Source: UBA2279 sp034399355
GTDB taxonomy: Bacteria; Actinomycetota; Coriobacteriia; Anaerosomatales; Anaerosomataceae
Reading direction: 5' to 3'
DNA: 42,741 bases
NCBI GenBank assembly: GCA_034399355.1
Contig: JAXMMT010000035.1
Location: 1-42,741, forward strand
Part shown: one piece after another, positions 39,154-42,741 of the stretch
Layout of the letters: every line of letters starts with the position of its first letter
Position numbering within the stretch: position 1 is the first letter of the stretch
Notes under the pieces: generated by a model
Told to the model about the DNA's origin: nothing
Databases searched by the model: none
The model's input: the letters and a program-made list of their open reading frames with translations, nothing else
Program-made: the position numbers and the translations under genes

Positions 39154-39831
39154 CTATCGTACAGCGACTCTCACGAGGACTTCTCCGCCGCGCTCTAAAG
39201 CGGGATAGGTCTTCACACCGGCATCAGGATGGTCCGTCGTGCCGTCTCGGACATCGTAGCGCCAGCCGTGCCACGGACACATCAGGTAGTAGCCATCGAG
39301 GATGCCATCGGACAGAGGCCCAAAGGCGTGGCGGCAGAGGTTCGAGAGTGCAAAGTACTCCTCGCCCACTCGCGCAAGCACGATATCGCGCTTGCCGATC
39401 TTGACGTGGCGCACCTGACCGTCGGCCAGGTCTTCCGCTCGGCAAACCGGCACGTCGACGGCACCACCAGTCTCGGGTTCCTCGATTACGCCGATAAGGT
39501 CCGCGCCGTCCTCGACATCCGTCCGGATGAACAGACCGCACCAGCACTTGCGCATCGCCGCGAACTGCTCGAGGTAGAACGGAATGCACGGACAGACGAT
39601 CTTTGTGTCCTCTTTGGGATCGCCGGTCCGAATCCTGCACGGGCAGAACACGTCGCCGGTCTTCTCGAGGATCTCAAGCTCTGAAGCAAGCACCTCGTCG
39701 ACGAACTCGTCTTCGGTGTTGAACTTATAGCCGAGCGTCGCAACGAACGGCGCCATGTACGCCTTGAGGTCCTCACCAGTGGTTCCGGCCGAGAAGCGCT
39801 GACGAACCGGACGGCTCGCCTCGTCGCTCAT
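39154..39831 (-). CDS. Ferredoxin-thioredoxin reductase catalytic domain fused to a Rieske [2Fe-2S] domain
   Basis: A 225-residue fusion. Residues 1-105 are the ferredoxin:thioredoxin reductase catalytic chain, with Cys63/65 (CPC), Cys80/82 (CPC) and Cys96/98 (CWCGLF) for the [4Fe-4S] cluster and active disulfide. From about 125 to 225 is a Rieske ferredoxin: Cys166-x-His168, x16, Cys185-x2-His188 (NLCRHAF..., MCPWHGW). The enzyme reduces disulfides, using electrons from ferredoxin. The fused Rieske domain may supply the second electron carrier, which is inference. The first Cys pairs are 14 residues apart, less than the 16 in plants. It overlaps the glutaredoxin gene by 4 bases (ATGA). Confidence 0.9.
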   Translation of the reverse strand: MSDEASRPVRQRFSAGTTGEDLKAYMAPFVATLGYKFNTEDEFVDEVLASELEILEKTGDVFCPCRIRTGDPKEDTKIVCPCIPFYLEQFAAMRKCWCGLFIRTDVEDGADLIGVIEEPETGGAVDVPVCRAEDLADGQVRHVKIGKRDIVLARVGEEYFALSNLCRHAFGPLSDGILDGYYLMCPWHGWRYDVRDGTTDHPDAGVKTYPALERGGEVLVRVAVR

Positions 39832-40073
39832 AGCCCGAGCATCTCTTTGATCTTCTTCTTGTTGAAGCCGACGATCACTTCCCCATCGATGACAACCACG
39901 GGAAACGACGTACCGCCGGAGAGCTCCTTCACCTCGGCGATCATGTCCTCACGCTCCTGACCCTCGAGTAGGTCCACCTCGGTCAGATCAAACGCGATCT
40001 CATTGTCCTCGAGGTACGTACGCGTCATCCGGCAGTACGGACACGTCGAAAGCGCGTAGAGCTTCACAACCAT
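39828..40073 (-). CDS. Glutaredoxin-like protein
   Basis: An 81-residue thioredoxin-fold protein with the active site CPYC (STCPYCRMTRTYLED, about residues 10-24) and the Thr-x-Pro loop SGGTSFPVVVIDGEVIVGFNKKKI. It is translationally coupled to the FTR/Rieske fusion and is a good candidate for its disulfide substrate, taking the place of thioredoxin. No glutathione genes are seen in the window, and reduction by the FTR domain would not need glutathione. Confidence 0.92.
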   Translation of the reverse strand: MVVKLYALSTCPYCRMTRTYLEDNEIAFDLTEVDLLEGQEREDMIAEVKELSGGTSFPVVVIDGEVIVGFNKKKIKEMLGL

Positions 40074-40113
40074 GTGGCTCTCCTCGCCGGTTCGTAGCGG
40101 CCGGACAGTTCAC

Positions 40114-40473
40114 TCAGGCGCTGGCGACCTCGCCTGGTGTCAAGTCGCTGTGCTCGACTTCGATCTTGCGCCAGTGGTACAGGTACAGCGGTCCCGCGAT
40201 GAGCAGCATCGCTCCGTTGCCGACGAGGCTGAGTACCGCGTAGCGGCGCGAGGAGTTCTCCTGCGCCTCCGCCTCCCGCTCCCACTCCTCGTCGGTCATG
40301 GCAGGCTCGCCCTTCTCGTCAAGCGGTCGCATGCCGTACTGGTACGAATCCGGATACGCGAATTCGACGATGCCACGCACGAACCCGACCGCCGCGACAA
40401 TGACCATGATGAGCGTGATCAGGCAGACGAGGTACAGGTAGATGTTCCTGAGTGACCAGCGATCCTTCGCCAT
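40114..40473 (-). CDS. Small membrane protein of unknown function
   Basis: A 119-residue protein with membrane segments at about residues 10-33 (YLYLVCLITLIMVIVAAVGFV) and 79-97 (YAVLSLVGNGAMLLIAGPLYLY), and an acidic loop between (DEKGEPAMTDEEWEREAEAQENSSRR). The start RNIYLYLVCLITLI resembles that of several small conserved membrane proteins of anaerobes, but I cannot name the family. AAGGAG is six bases before the ATG. It leads the transcript with glutaredoxin and the FTR/Rieske fusion. Confidence 0.75.
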   Translation of the reverse strand: MAKDRWSLRNIYLYLVCLITLIMVIVAAVGFVRGIVEFAYPDSYQYGMRPLDEKGEPAMTDEEWEREAEAQENSSRRYAVLSLVGNGAMLLIAGPLYLYHWRKIEVEHSDLTPGEVASA

Positions 40474-40508
40474 CTGAGTCTCCTTGATAGGCGAGCACTA
40501 CTGAGTTG

Positions 40509-40539
40509 ATTATGCCCACCGATTCCGTGACGCTACAAT
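40509..40539. promoter_or_regulatory. Overlapping divergent promoters of the small membrane protein and the WalJ-like gene
   Basis: Minus strand: TTGTAG (40538-40533), 18 bases, CATAAT (40514-40509). Plus strand: TACAAT (40534-40539), six bases before the ATG at 40546. The plus -10 box thus overlaps the minus -35 box, so the two promoters should compete. Confidence 0.5.
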
Positions 40540-40545
40540 ACGCCC

Positions 40546-41352
40546 ATGAGCTCATCGCAACATGGCGACACCGCTTCCGAGCTACGCGTCGTATTCCTCG
40601 CCTCAGGCTCTCGCGGCAACACGCTCGCTGTCTGCTCGGCCGACGACGTCATCTTGGTAGACGTCGGCCTCTCAGCGCGAGAGACACGGCGGCGCCTCGC
40701 CGACGCGGCCATCGACGAGAGCCACGTGCGTGCGATCCTGCTCACGCACGAACACTCCGACCACGTCGCCGGGGTACGCGTACTCGCGCGCCAGCTGGAC
40801 GTACCGGTCCTCGCCACCGGAGGAACGATTCGGGAAGCCTCGGCGCACCTGGCGTCGATTGAGACCGTGGAATGCATCAGGCCAGACAACGACGTCAGGA
40901 TCGGTGGACTGCGCATCCGGGCCTTTCGGACAAGTCACGACGCCGCCGAACCCGTCGGCTACGCCTTCGAAGACGCCCGCGGTGTCAGATTCGGCCTGGC
41001 AAGCGACACCGGCCACGTGCCCGCTCCGGCACTTGAGGTACTTGAGAGCTGCACGATCGTCGGCCTCGAGACCAACCACGACGTCAACATGCTCCGCACC
41101 GGATCGTATCCGTACTTCCTCAAGGAGCGCATCCTCTCGCGCACCGGCCACCTATCCAACGATGACGCCGCATCGGTGTTCGAACGCCTGATCGAGAGCG
41201 GCGTGCGCAGCATGTGCGCATTGCATCTCTCGGAACAGAACAACACGCCGGACATCGTGCGACGGGCACTCGAAAGCTGCACGGAGCGACTGGGGGCGTG
41301 CATCGACGTGAAGGTGGCGTCGCAGCACGCGACGGTGGTCTGCTCGGCCTAG
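40546..41352 (+). CDS. WalJ/YycJ-like metallo-beta-lactamase-fold hydrolase, leaderless
   Basis: A 268-residue metallo-beta-lactamase. Metal motif THEHSDHVAG (HxHxDH, about residues 66-75), then FRTSHDAAEPVGYAFED, DTGHV and the C-terminal ALHLSEQNN, typical of the YycJ/WalJ group. That group is proposed to be a 5'-3' exonuclease in DNA repair and cell-wall regulation. The ATG lies only six bases from a TACAAT -10 box with no ribosome site, so the transcript probably starts at the A of ATG. Its TAG shares the bases CTAG with the stop of the converging cobO. Confidence 0.9.
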   Translation: MSSSQHGDTASELRVVFLASGSRGNTLAVCSADDVILVDVGLSARETRRRLADAAIDESHVRAILLTHEHSDHVAGVRVLARQLDVPVLATGGTIREASAHLASIETVECIRPDNDVRIGGLRIRAFRTSHDAAEPVGYAFEDARGVRFGLASDTGHVPAPALEVLESCTIVGLETNHDVNMLRTGSYPYFLKERILSRTGHLSNDDAASVFERLIESGVRSMCALHLSEQNNTPDIVRRALESCTERLGACIDVKVASQHATVVCSA

Positions 41353-41882
41353 AACTCGATGCCGATACGGGCGCTCACGCCAGCGTCGTAGTAATGCTTG
41401 CACGGGACCATCTCGGTCACAAGGTCGGCGATCTCGACAAGGCCCGCAGGCGCGCCTCGGCCAGTCATCACCACTTCGACGTGTACGAGCCTTGAACGCA
41501 GCGCATCGAGCACCGGCGGCAACTCGAGAAGCCCGTGTGCGAGAGCGACGTTGATCTCGTCAAGCGCGACAACGTCGTAGTCTCCGCTCGCAATCGCCGC
41601 CGCGGCAACCTCCCATGCCTCGCCGACCGCGCGGTAGTCATCTTCGGTAGGACCTGCGCCGAGAAGCCCGGTCCATGCATGTGCCGGTCGCACGACGGCG
41701 ATGCCGGCGCCCTCCATGACATCCAGTTCACTGCTGCGGCGGCCGCCCTTCACGAACTGCACGAAGAGCACCCTCAGGCCGGCGCCGACGGCGCGCACAC
41801 ATTGACCGACGCCCGCGGTCGTCTTGCCCTTGCCCTCGCCCGTGTAGACCTGGATGCGACCGACCCGTCCTTGTGTCTCCAT
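41349..41882 (-). CDS. cobO: Cob(I)alamin adenosyltransferase
   Basis: A 177-residue CobO/BtuR-type P-loop enzyme. It forms the adenosyl-cobalt bond from ATP and corrinoid. Signatures are VYTGEGKGKTTAGVGQ (P-loop, about residues 12-27), VLFVQFVKGG, VALDEINVALAHGLL and TGRGAPAGLVEIADLVTEM. The ATG at 41882 is two bases after the btuD-like stop, with GAGGAG five bases upstream. It directly follows an importer ATPase, consistent with salvage of cobalamin or cobinamide. Confidence 0.94.
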   Translation of the reverse strand: METQGRVGRIQVYTGEGKGKTTAGVGQCVRAVGAGLRVLFVQFVKGGRRSSELDVMEGAGIAVVRPAHAWTGLLGAGPTEDDYRAVGEAWEVAAAAIASGDYDVVALDEINVALAHGLLELPPVLDALRSRLVHVEVVMTGRGAPAGLVEIADLVTEMVPCKHYYDAGVSARIGIEF

Positions 41883-41884
41883 GC

Positions 41885-42741
41885 TCACTCCTCGAGCTCA
41901 TCACGGATGAAACCTGATGCGGCGTCCAGCGCCTCCCCATCGGTACGTACCCGCAGCGCGCCACCCGTGACGGCTTCTTCCCACAGACGCGTCGCCTCAC
42001 CGCCCGAGAAGTCCCGCTCGGCAACCATCTCGCCCACCAAAACGAGCGGGACACCGCTGCGCACCGCTGCGCGAAGATTGCCAACGTTCGCGCGGCCGAA
42101 GGGTGTGGGCGTGACGACAACGCACGCACACGCTGCGTACTGCCGGCGCACGACGTCCTCCGCATCAACCGTCATCTCGCCGAATGCGGGAAGATCGACG
42201 CGATCGGTGCCGAGTGCCTCGGCCACCGCATGGTCGACGTCACCGCGGTTGAGCGCCCCGCATGCAACCGAAACGCCCGCAAGCGCCAGCTTGCGCATGA
42301 GCACAGCGCCAGCCCCGGAGCCGCACACCACGCCTGCACGACCTATGGCGGGCCGCTCGATGTCCGCGCGTCGCACGACCGGTGTGATCGCGAGCGTGCC
42401 AGTGACGGGGTCGGTGCGCACGACGGCCTTCACGCCGAAGACGGACTCGATCACTGCGGCATCGAGCGCGCGCTCGGGAGGCCGTGCGGCCGTTATGGCC
42501 CCGTCGGCGACGACCGCGATCCGGTCGCTGTAGCGAGCGGCAATGTCGAGGTCGTGGAAGACGCCGAGCACCGCCATGCCGTCATCGGCCAGACGGCGTA
42601 CAAGATCCAGCACCTGAAGCCGGTGGTTGAGGTCCAGGTGACTGGTGGGCTCGTCCAGCAGCAACACACGCGGCCGCTGCGCCAGCGCCTGAGCGACCGT
42701 CAGCCGTTGCAGGTCGCCGCCGGAGAGCGTGTCCACGCGCT
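41885..42741 (-). CDS. btuD: BtuD-like ABC transporter ATPase with C-terminal extension (5' end outside window)
   Basis: At least 285 residues; the N terminus with Walker A lies beyond the window. The visible part begins at the ABC signature LSGGD, followed by Walker B VLLLDEPTSHLDL and the switch His in VFHDLDIA. This is the FecE/BtuD family that imports corrinoid or siderophore. An extra domain of about 160 residues follows (AGVVCGSGAGAVLMRKLALAGVSVACG..., CACVVVTPTPFGRANVGNL...). It is predicted to fold as an alternating alpha/beta unit and is not found in E. coli BtuD. Coupling with cobO supports cobalamin transport. Confidence 0.88.
   Translation of the reverse strand, partial: RVDTLSGGDLQRLTVAQALAQRPRVLLLDEPTSHLDLNHRLQVLDLVRRLADDGMAVLGVFHDLDIAARYSDRIAVVADGAITAARPPERALDAAVIESVFGVKAVVRTDPVTGTLAITPVVRRADIERPAIGRAGVVCGSGAGAVLMRKLALAGVSVACGALNRGDVDHAVAEALGTDRVDLPAFGEMTVDAEDVVRRQYAACACVVVTPTPFGRANVGNLRAAVRSGVPLVLVGEMVAERDFSGGEATRLWEEAVTGGALRVRTDGEALDAASGFIRDELEE

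Overview
The window is a high-GC bacterial chromosome segment, dense with short-gap and overlapping operons. It carries no rRNA, tRNA, IS element or CRISPR array that I can see. The gene content points to a strictly or largely anaerobic actinobacterium, probably from the Coriobacteriia side of the phylum. The evidence is a tungsten/molybdenum aldehyde:ferredoxin oxidoreductase, a selenocysteine formate dehydrogenase, menaquinone made by the futalosine route, a tilS-hpt-ftsH-fol gene order, and GTG/TTG starts with strong Shine-Dalgarno sites. The taxonomic placement is inference from content, not from a marker gene.

Layout. 1-1673 (minus): a YhaO/YhaN-type nuclease-ATPase pair, cut by the window edge. 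1740-10281 (minus): the biotin transporter bioY with its own promoter and a candidate BirA operator, an FKBP isomerase, then one long run panB-panC-nadA-nadB-nadC-membrane protein-dedA-birA (pantothenate, NAD and biotin metabolism). 10408-13611 (minus): a PadR-like regulator, a Gly/Arg-rich DUF5320-like protein, two NifX-like proteins and two MinD-type ATPases with inserted ferredoxin domains. This metal-cluster-type operon is divergent from an AOR-MoaD-ThiF operon (13800-16478, plus). 16488-22689 (minus): tilS-hpt-ftsH-folE-folP-folK, without folB. 22764-23447 (minus): a PIN/ribbon-helix-helix toxin-antitoxin pair with a candidate operator. 23594-30373 (plus): mqnE-mqnA-mqnC, an NDH-2-like dehydrogenase, an MTAP-family phosphorylase and an MqnX-like deaminase.

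30377-37664 is a formate dehydrogenase and redox island. It has a 350-nt structured leader and a Tat-exported selenocysteine FDH (fdnG-like, with an in-frame TGA and a SECIS hairpin). The Fe-S and cytochrome b subunits and a strong bidirectional terminator follow. On the minus strand lies a lipoprotein thioredoxin next to a lipoprotein peroxiredoxin whose peroxidatic Cys codon is TGA, with its own SECIS-like hairpin. fdhE comes next. 37737-39120 (plus) is an NfeD/SPFH pair. 39154-40473 (minus) holds a fused ferredoxin-thioredoxin-reductase/Rieske protein, a glutaredoxin and a small membrane protein. The window ends with a WalJ-like hydrolase that appears to be leaderless, then cobO and a btuD-like ABC ATPase.

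Taken together, these genes could make a formate- and aldehyde-oxidising, menaquinone-based anaerobe. The extracytoplasmic FDH would feed electrons into menaquinone made by the mqn genes, and an envelope-anchored selenoperoxidase/thioredoxin pair would protect or repair at the membrane. The two most rewarding points are the lipoprotein selenoperoxiredoxin, which automatic annotation would truncate at residue 90, and the phosphorylase/deaminase pair. In the phosphorylase an MTAP base-recognition Asp appears to be Asn, suggesting a futalosine phosphorylase in place of MqnB.
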